A model generated the notes under the pieces. The model made no database searches and was not told the origin of the DNA. It saw only the letters and a program-made list of their open reading frames with translations. From an uncultured Oscillospiraceae bacterium (lineage in GTDB: Bacteria; Bacillota; Clostridia; Oscillospirales; Oscillospiraceae), in the NCBI GenBank assembly GCA_934591725.1, contig CAKTPR010000090.1:1-8628 (forward strand): a stretch of 8,628 nucleotides of DNA. Reading direction: 5' to 3'. Within the stretch, counting starts at the first letter, position 1; every line of letters starts with the position of its first letter. Positions 1-6,704 of the stretch are shown in pieces. The translations under genes and the position numbers were made by a program.

Positions 1-1
1 A

Positions 2-88
2 ACACGCTATATAAAGAAGCTCAAGGGGCTGCACCCGATAGTCTTTATCCTCGCTTCGGCAGTGATAGGGATCGTATTTTCATTCTGA
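2..88 (+). CDS. C-terminal end of a membrane protein, probably a ChrA-type chromate transporter (partial)
   Basis: The reading frame is open from the left edge and stops with TGA at 86-88, leaving 28 codons. The visible residues are a short basic stretch (YIKKLKG), the motif LHPIVFIL, and a hydrophobic helix ending ASAVIGIVFSF. A basic loop, then L-H-P, then a last transmembrane helix with a small-residue G is how short-form ChrA (chromate ion transporter family) domains of Firmicutes commonly end; that is family knowledge recalled from memory. With only 28 residues any polytopic transporter remains possible. The gene ends 215 bases before the next one, and a separate promoter lies between them, so it is probably not part of the downstream operon. 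Confidence 0.5.
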   Translation, partial: TRYIKKLKGLHPIVFILASAVIGIVFSF

Positions 89-123
89 CGAATGGCGGGC
101 TGCGCAGATAAACTTTGGGTTTT

Positions 124-185
124 ATCCCCTCAGTCAGCCTTGCGGCTGACAGCTCCCCTTGAAAAACAAGGGGAGCCTTGGGGAT
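124..185. repeat. Palindromic intergenic repeat element with two hairpins closed by an outer stem
   Basis: An outer stem pairs 124-129 (ATCCCC) with 180-185 (GGGGAT). Inside it are two perfect hairpins one base apart: 133-139 with 144-150 (GTCAGCC/GGCTGAC, loop TTGC) and 152-161 with 167-176 (10 bp, loop AAAAA). The overall fold is a three-way junction. Elements of the form CCTCAGTCAGC...GCTGAC-AGCTCCCC...GGGGAGCC are, from memory, abundant between genes in gut Clostridia such as Ruminococcus and Faecalibacterium. Their role is not established; they resemble REP or MITE-like sequences. Only one copy is in this window, so repetition in this genome is inferred. No T-run follows, so it is a poor classical terminator for the upstream gene. 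Confidence 0.75.
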
Positions 186-232
186 GGCCTATTAGCCGAT
201 ATACATATTTAATAGTTTTTTGACGGTCTGAA

Positions 233-261
233 TTGAATTGGCGCACTATATGTGATAGAAT
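233..261 (+). promoter_or_regulatory. Sigma-70/SigA-type promoter with extended -10 for the six-gene operon
   Basis: A -35 box TTGAAT (233-238) is followed by a 17-base spacer and a -10 box TAGAAT (256-261). TGA directly before the -10 makes it an extended -10 (TGn). The stretch is AT-rich compared with the surrounding genes. Transcription would start near 268, giving a leader of about 35 bases before the GTG at 304. A second possible -35 (TTGACG, 220-225) has no well-spaced -10. No operator or riboswitch fold was seen in the short leader. Confidence 0.6.
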
Positions 262-303
262 TGTTTTATCTATAAATCTACAAATAGAAGCGGGAGGCCG
301 GAC

Positions 304-1851
304 GTGAAGCACGCGAGACTGGACAGATATACGCCGCGCATCGAAAAGCTGGGTGCGGCTGTCATACTTATTCTGACAATGCTTTTCATGATATATCTGA
401 CAGGGGCGGCCTTTTTGCAGACGACGGATATAAGCATTGCCGATCCGTCAGGAGAGTACGCCGAGATATATTCGGACAATATCTTTCTGAACCTGATATT
501 CGTATTCATCTTCCTTGCGGCGCTGTATATCTTCTACCGGCACGGCACGGAGATAAAGCTGCGGCGGCTTGAGATCGCGCTGCTGTGCTGGACATTTATA
601 CTCGGCGCGGCCTTCATCGCCTCGGTCAAGCTGCGCGCGCCGTGGTACAGCGATTCCTTCTATGTTACATACGCCGCGCAGAGAGCCGCCGTCGGCGATT
701 ATTCGGCGATGGAAAACTACTTTGTGCGCTTCCCGTTCCAGCTGGGCTACGTGCTGTATTCCGAGATATTCTTCCGCGTGGCCGGTATGCTCATTCCGGG
801 GCTGCCTGAGGGCTATTACTGCCTTGCGCTCCAAGGCGTGAACCTGCTGTGGCTGCTGCTGTGCTTCCACGCGCTCATCCGCATATCCCTGTATATCTAC
901 TCAAGCATGCGCATACAGAAGCTTACGGCGCTGCTGCTGTTCTTCTGCCTGCCGGCGGTGCTGAGCTGCACCTTCCTCTACGGCAATATTCCCGCTTTCA
1001 GCTGCGGGACGGTCGCGGTATGGATGTTCCTCGCGTTCCTCAACAGGAAGAGGCTCAAGTACGCGATCGTGTTCGCCGCGGCGATGACGCTCGCCGTGGT
1101 GCTGAAGCTGAACCTGCTGATCTTTGCGCTGGCGATGGGGATAGTGTGGGTGTTCGACGTGATACGCACGCGCTCGGTAAAGTCGCTTATATGCTTCGCG
1201 CTGGCAACGGCGTGTGTGCTCGGTCTCAAGGGCGTGCCGCAGAGCATATATGAGGCGCGCACCGGCAAGGACTTCGGCGACGGCATACCGATGATCGCAT
1301 GGATGGCGATGGGCTTCAGCGAGGGGCACGCGGGCCCCGGCTGGTACAAGGAGGACAACACCGTAAAGTTCTTCACCCACAACGGAAACGACGCGGAAGC
1401 AACATCGGAGCATGCAAAGCAGGTGATCTCCGAGCGCTGCACAGAATTCGCCGCTGACCCCGGCGAGGCGCTGCGCTTCTTCTCCGCAAAGCTGCGCACG
1501 CAGTGGAACGAGCCGACCTATGAGAGCGTCTGGATAAACCAGGTGCAGCTGAGTTACAGCGAGAAGGGCGGCTTATACGAGCTGTTCTGCGGACGCGGAG
1601 AGCAGTTCTTTAACGGAGTAATGAACCAGTTCCAGCAGCTTATTTTCTTCGGGATGCTGCTGAGTCTGTTTGAGCTGTGGCGCAGGCGCGACATGGAAAG
1701 CAGCCTGCTGCCGCTGATAATTTTAGGCGGGCTTCTCTATCACCTGCTGTTTGAGGCGAAGAGTCAATACGCCCTGCCCTACTTTGTGCTGATGATACCG
1801 ATGGCCGCTTTCGGCTTCGGCTGGTTCTTCTATCGGATCGAAAACCGCTGA
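304..1851 (+). CDS. GT-C-fold polytopic membrane glycosyltransferase (PMT/ArnT-like)
   Basis: This 515-residue integral membrane protein has roughly ten or more hydrophobic segments, beginning at about residue 17. After the second segment a loop carries WYSDSFYVTYAAQ (114-126), in which Asp117 occupies the place of the acidic catalytic residue in the first outer loop of GT-C enzymes. It is followed by RFPFQLGYVLYSEIFFR (142-158), like the Y/F-P-x-Q-L-G-x-x-L-x-x-E signature of clostridial GT-C proteins. Near the end is EAKSQYALPY (484-493), also typical. Such enzymes use polyprenyl-phosphate sugars outside the membrane to glycosylate lipids, wall polymers or proteins; the substrate here cannot be read. 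The start is GTG at 304, supported by GGGAGG at 292-297 six bases upstream. It is the first gene of the operon and lies 18 bases before a second glycosyltransferase. Confidence 0.8.
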   Translation: MKHARLDRYTPRIEKLGAAVILILTMLFMIYLTGAAFLQTTDISIADPSGEYAEIYSDNIFLNLIFVFIFLAALYIFYRHGTEIKLRRLEIALLCWTFILGAAFIASVKLRAPWYSDSFYVTYAAQRAAVGDYSAMENYFVRFPFQLGYVLYSEIFFRVAGMLIPGLPEGYYCLALQGVNLLWLLLCFHALIRISLYIYSSMRIQKLTALLLFFCLPAVLSCTFLYGNIPAFSCGTVAVWMFLAFLNRKRLKYAIVFAAAMTLAVVLKLNLLIFALAMGIVWVFDVIRTRSVKSLICFALATACVLGLKGVPQSIYEARTGKDFGDGIPMIAWMAMGFSEGHAGPGWYKEDNTVKFFTHNGNDAEATSEHAKQVISERCTEFAADPGEALRFFSAKLRTQWNEPTYESVWINQVQLSYSEKGGLYELFCGRGEQFFNGVMNQFQQLIFFGMLLSLFELWRRRDMESSLLPLIILGGLLYHLLFEAKSQYALPYFVLMIPMAAFGFGWFFYRIENR

Positions 1852-1869
1852 GGCGGCGGAGGTATTTTT

Positions 1870-3384
1870 ATGGACAACAAGACCGCGCTGACCGACCGGC
1901 TGTGGCTCGGCATCGGCAGGGCGTACAAAAATAACAAGACCCCGTTTCTTGCGGCTCTTTTCACGGGGCTGCTGGCGCACGGCTTCGCGTTTACCAATAA
2001 GCTCCTGAACCATGACGAGATTGAGTCCCTCTTCGGCAAGGGCGCAACTGTTACCTCCGGCCGCTGGGGGCTGGAGCTCGTGAAGCTGCTGTTTCCCGAC
2101 TGGTCGATGCCGTGGATATACGGGATCATAAGCGTGGTGCTGCTGGCGGTATCGGTATGCCTTACCGTGCAGATACTCGGCATAGGATCAAAGCCGCTGC
2201 AGGCGCTGCTCGGCGCGCTGATGCTGGCTTTCCCCTCGGTGACGGGCACATTCTGCTTCATGTTCACAAGCAGCGCCTATGCCCTCGCCTTTCTGTTTAC
2301 GGTCGGGTCTGTGTATGTTTATATGTTCGGCAGGAAGCTTCGGCTGCCGCTGAGTATACTGCTGCTGGCCGCAGCACTTGGGATATACCAGGCGTATATC
2401 TCGGTTGCGGCGTGTCTGTATATGCTGCTGATGATAGAGGACGCGCTCGATAAGAACAGCTCCCCGGTGCAGATAGTCCTGTTCGGGCTGCGCGCGCTGG
2501 CGCTGATGGCGGTTTCGATCGCGATATACTACGGGATAACGCAGCTTGTGTTCCTCGCGACGGGAGCGGAGTTCAACAGCTATGTGACGGACAACGTGAA
2601 CGGGAGCGTCAGTCTCCTGCGCCGGGTGCGCATAGCCTACGACTCGTTCCTCTACGTATTTGAGTTCAGAAACTTCGCGCTGATAACGACGGAGGCGTCG
2701 CGGTACATACACATTATCCTCGGCGCGCTCATTCTCCTTGGGCTTGGCGCCATAGCATGGCGGAACCGTAAGCCGCTGAACGCCGCGCTGCTGTTCGTGC
2801 TTATCGCCATGCTGCCGCTCGCGATAGAGTGCATGTATCTGATAATGTCGAAAGAGTCTATCCACACGCTGGTGATATACAGCTTCACGGCGGTGTATAT
2901 GCTCGCGTTCATAGTTATCGAGCGGCTGCCGGGGCGCGCCGGGCGCGCGTGCAGAAACGTTGTTTCTCTGCTGCTGACAATCGTCGCGCTCGCGAACGTG
3001 TACTACGCGAACATGGTATATCTCAAGCTCGACTTGCAGTATGAGAACGCGAGCGCGTTCTACACCTCGCTGTGCGCGCAGATAAAGGACACCGAGGGCT
3101 TCGACGAAAACAGCAGGCTTGCTGTTCTCGGATATCAGGATAACCTGCTGTATATCCCGGAGGAGCTTGACACGGGGCTGATGATGGGGCCGGCGCACGA
3201 CCTTGTGAACGTCTACTCGCGTGAAAACTTCTTCCGCTATTATCTCGGCTTCGATATTCCGTTTGCAGATGATGAGGAGCTTGAAAAGCTCGAAACCGAC
3301 AGCCGCGTCGCGGCGATGAGCGAATACCCGTACTACGGCTCGGTGCAGAAGATAGACGATTACATCGTTGTAAAGCTCGGCTGA
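1870..3384 (+). CDS. GtrII-type glucosyltransferase domain membrane protein (Glucos_trans_II family)
   Basis: The 504-residue protein has many transmembrane segments (first at about 26-43, last at about 355-375) and a soluble C-terminal tail of roughly 125 residues. The N-terminal block is diagnostic: a first helix, then the loop FTNKLLNHDEI (41-51) and TSGRWGLELVKLL (62-74), the acidic and S-G-R-W pattern of the GtrI/GtrII family (PF14264). Characterised members transfer glucose from undecaprenyl-phosphate-glucose to O-antigen; Firmicute members are little studied and presumably act on wall or surface glycans. The usual partners, flippase GtrA and bactoprenol glucosyltransferase GtrB, are not in the window. 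ATG at 1870 follows GGAGG (1858-1862) at seven bases. It sits 18 bases after the first glycosyltransferase, so the two are probably co-expressed for the same surface structure. Confidence 0.82.
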   Translation: MDNKTALTDRLWLGIGRAYKNNKTPFLAALFTGLLAHGFAFTNKLLNHDEIESLFGKGATVTSGRWGLELVKLLFPDWSMPWIYGIISVVLLAVSVCLTVQILGIGSKPLQALLGALMLAFPSVTGTFCFMFTSSAYALAFLFTVGSVYVYMFGRKLRLPLSILLLAAALGIYQAYISVAACLYMLLMIEDALDKNSSPVQIVLFGLRALALMAVSIAIYYGITQLVFLATGAEFNSYVTDNVNGSVSLLRRVRIAYDSFLYVFEFRNFALITTEASRYIHIILGALILLGLGAIAWRNRKPLNAALLFVLIAMLPLAIECMYLIMSKESIHTLVIYSFTAVYMLAFIVIERLPGRAGRACRNVVSLLLTIVALANVYYANMVYLKLDLQYENASAFYTSLCAQIKDTEGFDENSRLAVLGYQDNLLYIPEELDTGLMMGPAHDLVNVYSRENFFRYYLGFDIPFADDEELEKLETDSRVAAMSEYPYYGSVQKIDDYIVVKLG

Positions 3385-3402
3385 TCTATGGAGGTGCGCA
3401 TC

Positions 3403-4014
3403 ATGCCCCTTCCCCGCAAAGCTTCAGTGCGTTTCAGAATAGCTGCCGCCGTGCTGGCGCTTATGCTGCTGACAGGCTGCGGGCAAGGCAGCACGGATAA
3501 GGTCAAGACCGTGGTCGTTGAAAACGACAGGCTCTCCAGCGCCGCCGCGGATATCAAAGGGGACTGGTACGGCTGGTGGCGCATGTACGGCACGAGCGGA
3601 GACTGGGCACAGATGGACGGCTGCTGGTGGGACTGCTGCGCCGAGATAGAGGACAGGCGCATGCTGCTCTGGGACGAGGATCTGCCGAAGGATAACTTCC
3701 TCGCCGAGGCGGAGCTGAGCACGCGCGGCGGCGATATCCGCTGCCTGGGCGGGAGCTTCCTCGACCGCAAGCTCAAAAGCGGCAGCTGGGACATCACGCT
3801 CAGTGAGGACAGCTGCGGTACGCTTATGACCGTTTCCGGGAAATATGACGCCGTAGGCGACGGCGGCTTCAGCTATGAAATTTACCTCAGGCCGTGGGGC
3901 AGCAAGTGGCCGGAGGACGACGAGGACAAGCTGCCGTATTACTACAAGGACTGGTACCTGCCGCTTATCGAAGCGGGCAGGGATATGCCGGACATCATAG
4001 GCGGAAAGGATTGA
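3403..4014 (+). CDS. Tryptophan-rich secreted lipoprotein of unknown function
   Basis: The 203-residue protein starts with a basic n-region (PRKASVRFR), a hydrophobic core and a lipobox LLTGC with Cys26, so it should be lipidated and held on the outer face of the membrane. I chose ATG 3403 because GGAGG (3390-3394) lies eight bases upstream; an in-frame ATG at 3388 has no ribosome site and would put GGAGG inside the gene. The mature part opens with GDWYGWW (53-59) and then GDW...GCWWDCCAEI (to about residue 82), and ends with PYYYKDWYLPLIEAG and DMPDIIG. I recall similar Trp-rich DWYGWW/WDC segments in clostridial lipoproteins but know no function. Clusters of Trp and Tyr could mean carbohydrate or ligand binding; this is inference. 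It sits between the glycosyltransferases and the dipeptidase. Confidence 0.82.
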   Translation: MPLPRKASVRFRIAAAVLALMLLTGCGQGSTDKVKTVVVENDRLSSAAADIKGDWYGWWRMYGTSGDWAQMDGCWWDCCAEIEDRRMLLWDEDLPKDNFLAEAELSTRGGDIRCLGGSFLDRKLKSGSWDITLSEDSCGTLMTVSGKYDAVGDGGFSYEIYLRPWGSKWPEDDEDKLPYYYKDWYLPLIEAGRDMPDIIGGKD

Positions 4015-4024
4015 AAGGAACGCT

Positions 4025-4990
4025 ATGAACACGATGAACATTATCGACCTGCACTGCGACACGCTGATAAAGCTGCACGAGCAGGACTGCGGGCTTGAGG
4101 ATGTGCAGGGGCACATCGATCTTGACGCGCTGCGGCGCGGCGGAGCGTTGGTGCAGTGCTTTGCGGTATACACGCCGACGCATGAGCAGGTGCACAAGCA
4201 TAAGATAACGACCGGGCCGTGGGAGTACTTCAACACCGCGGCCGATATCTTTGACCGGGAAATGGAAAAGCACAAGGAGCTTATCCGCCCGGTGCGCTGC
4301 GCGGCGGACATACGGGAGAATATGGACGCGGGCAGGATATCCGCGCTGCTCACGCTGGAGGACGGCGTGTGCATTGACGGCAGAATGGAGCGCGTACAGC
4401 AGCTGTATGACCGCGGTGTGCGCATGATAGCGCTGACATGGAACTATGAAAATTCCATAGGCTTCCCCAATTCCGCGGATCCGGAGCTTCACGCACGCGG
4501 GCTCAAGCCCTTCGGCTTTGAGGTCGTGGAGCGCATGGGCGAGCTTGGGATGATAGTCGACGTATCGCACCTGTCGGAGGGCGGGTTTGACGATGTGGCT
4601 AAAGCCGTAAAGGGGCCGTTTGCCGCGTCGCACTCCTGCGCCCGCGCGCTGTGTGAGCACAGCCGCAACCTCACTGACCGGCAGCTGCGTATCCTCGGCG
4701 ACCACGGCGGCGTGTGCGGGGTGAACTTCTATTCGAGCTTCCTCACGGGGACGGACTGCACGGCGATAGACGATATCCTGCGGCACATGGAATACATTGC
4801 GGACAAGGCAGGGATCGAGGCTGTCGCCCTCGGTTCGGACTTTGACGGGATAGACTGTGAGCTTGAGTTCGGCGGCTACGCCGGTATGCCGCGGCTCGTC
4901 GAGGCCATTGCGGCACGCTTCGGCAGCAGCAATGCCGACAGGATATGCTATAAAAACGCGCTGCGCGTGATAAGGGACGTGATCGGATGA
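4025..4990 (+). CDS. Membrane dipeptidase (renal dipeptidase family, peptidase M19)
   Basis: The 321-residue TIM-barrel metallopeptidase hydrolyses dipeptides, including those with a D-residue at the C-terminal position in characterised members. The complete binuclear zinc set is visible: His10 and Asp12 (DLHCDTL), Glu112 (LTLEDG), His182 (VDVSHLSE), His203 (ASHSCAR) and Asp272 (GSDFDG). The gaps His182-His203 (21) and His203-Asp272 (69) equal those in human renal dipeptidase. NLTDRQLR (215-222) and GVNFYSSF (232-239) are further family blocks. There is no signal peptide, so it should be cytoplasmic, as in most bacterial homologues, and length is normal for the short bacterial form. The start ATG 4025 has AAAGGAA at 4014-4020; a second ATG at 4034 is less well placed. 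The stop overlaps the next start (ATGA, 4987-4990), implying translational coupling. Confidence 0.93.
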   Translation: MNTMNIIDLHCDTLIKLHEQDCGLEDVQGHIDLDALRRGGALVQCFAVYTPTHEQVHKHKITTGPWEYFNTAADIFDREMEKHKELIRPVRCAADIRENMDAGRISALLTLEDGVCIDGRMERVQQLYDRGVRMIALTWNYENSIGFPNSADPELHARGLKPFGFEVVERMGELGMIVDVSHLSEGGFDDVAKAVKGPFAASHSCARALCEHSRNLTDRQLRILGDHGGVCGVNFYSSFLTGTDCTAIDDILRHMEYIADKAGIEAVALGSDFDGIDCELEFGGYAGMPRLVEAIAARFGSSNADRICYKNALRVIRDVIG

Positions 4991-6060
4991 GCGGACGGAG
5001 CTGGATGGAATACGGCAGCGAGTTTGACTGGCGGTCAAACGACGCGCTGATTTCCGATGTGCCGCAGTGCTTCGTGCAGGACGGCTGGCAGCTATACCGC
5101 AGCGGCAGGGACGCGATGAAGGCTGCGGCGCGCATTATCGGCGGAAGCCGGGTGCTGCTGCCCGCGCTGTGCTGCGAGTCGATGATACTGCCGTTTTCCG
5201 CGAACGGATACGACGTTGAGTTTTATAAGATGAACCCCGATCTCACCGGAGATGAAGCGGATGTGTGCGCGAAGCTCACGGACGGGGCGGCGCTGCTGTA
5301 CATGCGGTACTTCGGTATCAGGCCGTTCTCGGATGAGTTTCTGCTGTCGCTGCGCGAGTCCGGGCGGGGAATAATACTCGTCGAGGATAGGACGCATGAT
5401 ATAATCATCCCGCGCAGAGATGAAGGATTTGCGCCTGACGCGGTGCTGGCAAGCCTGCGAAAGTGGGCGGCGCTGCCAGAGGGTGGGATGCTCGAAACGG
5501 CTATGGGCAGCTGCGCGGCAGGCGCTGACGTGCGCTTCGGCGACACGCGGCGCGAGGTCATGCAGATGAAGGTGCGCTACCTCGAAACCTGGGAGCCGGA
5601 GCTGAAAAAGGAGTTCCTCGGCAAGCTGCACGACGCGGAGCATCTTCTGGATAAGAGCGGCGAGCCGTGCGGGATGTCGGCAGAATATGAGGCGCTGCTG
5701 CGGCACATTGATTTCACGGCGCTGCTGGCAAAGCGCAGGGCGAATGTCGCACGGCTCAGGGAAAGGCTGGCCGCGCTCGACGGCACAAGGCTGCGCTTTC
5801 TCTCCGGGCACCCGGAGGAGAGCACGCTGTACTTCCCTGTTTATCTTGAAAACCGCAGCGATATCCAGCGCGCGATGGCGCAGCACGGGGTGTACTGCCC
5901 CGTTATCTGGCCGGAGCCGGAGACAGCGCACGGAGTGTGCGAGGTGAGCCGGTATGTGACGGAGCATATGCTCGCCCTCCCCTGCGACCAGCGCTGCACA
6001 CCGGAAGATATGGACTTTATTGCAGACACGCTCATTGAAGCATTGGAGAAAAACACATGA
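4987..6060 (+). CDS. DegT/DnrJ/EryC1-like PLP-dependent aminotransferase (fold type I)
   Basis: The 357-residue protein fits a fold-type-I PLP enzyme of the DegT/DnrJ/EryC1/StrS type. After an N-terminal strand and helix (YRSGRDAMKAAARI, 37-50) come VLLPALCCESMILPF (56-70), the usual P-x-x-C/Y-x-x-x-x-x-x-P phosphate-site region, and YDVEFYKMN. ILVEDRTHDI (130-139) supplies the Asp134 expected to bind the pyridine nitrogen, and SLRKWAALPEGG (156-167) the likely Schiff-base Lys159. The C-terminal domain holds LYFPVYLENR and GVYCPVIWP. Most relatives aminate keto-sugar nucleotides; here no sugar-nucleotide dehydratase or epimerase is adjacent and the lysine motif departs from the common S-x-x-x-x-K-x-x-x-x-G-E-G-G, so the substrate is open. 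The start overlaps the dipeptidase stop; AAGGGA (4972-4977) is its ribosome site. The next gene also overlaps by four bases. Confidence 0.72.
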   Translation: MSGRSWMEYGSEFDWRSNDALISDVPQCFVQDGWQLYRSGRDAMKAAARIIGGSRVLLPALCCESMILPFSANGYDVEFYKMNPDLTGDEADVCAKLTDGAALLYMRYFGIRPFSDEFLLSLRESGRGIILVEDRTHDIIIPRRDEGFAPDAVLASLRKWAALPEGGMLETAMGSCAAGADVRFGDTRREVMQMKVRYLETWEPELKKEFLGKLHDAEHLLDKSGEPCGMSAEYEALLRHIDFTALLAKRRANVARLRERLAALDGTRLRFLSGHPEESTLYFPVYLENRSDIQRAMAQHGVYCPVIWPEPETAHGVCEVSRYVTEHMLALPCDQRCTPEDMDFIADTLIEALEKNT

Positions 6061-6614
6061 AAATTGATTCTACACTTTACAAAGGCCGCCCCGCCGACAC
6101 ACGCATACCGAAGGAAGAGCGCTGCTATGAGCTGCTCGACAGGCTCGGAGTGGAATACTGCCGCGCCGATCACGAGCACGCCGACACCATCGAGCAGTGC
6201 CACGAGATAGAAAAGCTGCTGGGCGCCGAGATATGCAAGAACCTGCTGCTGACGAACCGGCAGATGACGGACGTCTATCTGCTGCTCATGCCGGGAGACA
6301 AGCCGTTCAAGACGAAGATACTCTCAAAGCAGATAGGCACGGCGCGGCTGTCCTTCGCAAGCCCGGAGCAGATGCTCGACTGCCTTGACATCACGCCGGG
6401 CTCGGTCAGCGTACTTGGGCTTATGAACGACAAGGCCGGTAAGGTGCGGCTGCTCATCGACCGTGACCTGCTGAAAGACGAGCGCTTCGGCTGCCACCCC
6501 TGCATAAACACCTCGACGCTCGCCTTTTCGACGCGCGACCTTATAGAAAAAATAATCCCCGCCATGGGACACGAGCCGACTTATGTCGAGCTGCCGTGGT
6601 CGGTGGATGAATGA
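6057..6614 (+). CDS. Prolyl-tRNA editing protein, ProX/YbaK family aminoacyl-tRNA deacylase
   Basis: The 185-residue protein is a free-standing YbaK/EbsC-type editing domain. Visible blocks are CKNLLLTN (60-67, with Lys61, the conserved lysine of the family), DKPFKTKILSKQIG (81-94), the ITPGSVSVLGLMND signature (112-125), FGCHPCINTST (144-154) and the C-terminal GHEP (171-174). The long C-terminal form with HPxxNT and GHEP matches the ProX/PrdX (ProXp-ala) branch, whose members hydrolyse Ala mischarged on tRNA-Pro; YbaK itself clears Cys-tRNA-Pro. Amino acid specificity cannot be settled by eye. The ATG overlaps the preceding stop (6057-6060), and GGAG at 6045-6048 lies eight bases upstream. 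It is the last gene of the operon, about 40 bases before the terminator stem. Family members are usually single housekeeping genes, so its coupling here may be incidental. Confidence 0.9.
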   Translation: MKIDSTLYKGRPADTRIPKEERCYELLDRLGVEYCRADHEHADTIEQCHEIEKLLGAEICKNLLLTNRQMTDVYLLLMPGDKPFKTKILSKQIGTARLSFASPEQMLDCLDITPGSVSVLGLMNDKAGKVRLLIDRDLLKDERFGCHPCINTSTLAFSTRDLIEKIIPAMGHEPTYVELPWSVDE

Positions 6615-6640
6615 TTTACGTAATTTGGTTTACATAATTT
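6615..6640 (+). repeat. Short tandem direct repeat, 12-base units at a 14-base period
   Basis: TTTACGTAATTT (6615-6626) is followed two bases later by TTTACATAATTT (6629-6640), one mismatch. It begins right after the stop codon of the ProX-like gene in AT-rich DNA and precedes the terminator stem. It may be simple AT-rich sequence with no function. Confidence 0.4.
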
Positions 6641-6653
6641 ATTTTAATGGTCA

Positions 6654-6697
6654 ATAAAGCAATGGCTGCGCAGGACTCCGCGCAGCCATTGCTTTAT
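6654..6697. terminator. Bidirectional intrinsic terminator between convergent genes
   Basis: A perfect 18-bp inverted repeat pairs 6654-6671 with 6680-6697 around an 8-base loop (AGGACTCC). The stem has a GC-rich core (GGCTGCGC/GCGCAGCC) flanked by ATAAAGC and GCTTTAT. The A/T-rich outer arms supply a short U-rich 3' side in either direction (GCTTTAT on +, and GCTTTATTG on -). It lies 40 bases after the + strand operon and 8 bases after the - strand gene's stop, so it can end both transcripts. Confidence 0.85.
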
Positions 6698-6704
6698 ACT
6701 GTAT

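Noticed and set aside
152..176. Intrinsic terminator of the transporter gene
   Set aside because: The 10-bp hairpin lacks a following T-run (CTTGGGGAT follows) and is part of the larger repeat fold; termination there is possible but not supported.
2188..3198. Long antisense reading frame (336 codons, - strand) opposite the GtrII-type gene
   Set aside because: Its translation is rich in Arg, His and Gln with no domain or hydrophobic pattern. It mirrors codon bias in the GC-rich + strand gene, which is clearly real.
3388..3402. Upstream in-frame ATG for the lipoprotein (five extra codons)
   Set aside because: No ribosome site lies before it, and GGAGG at 3390-3394 is placed for the ATG at 3403.
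3995..5038. Antisense reading frame of 347 codons (- strand) opposite the dipeptidase gene
   Set aside because: The + strand encodes a complete M19 enzyme with all metal ligands. The antisense product is a His/Arg/Val-rich shadow without motifs.
5092..5967. Antisense reading frame of 291 codons (- strand) opposite the aminotransferase gene
   Set aside because: Low-complexity Arg/Gln/His-rich product with no ribosome site; explained by GC-rich codon use of the opposite gene.
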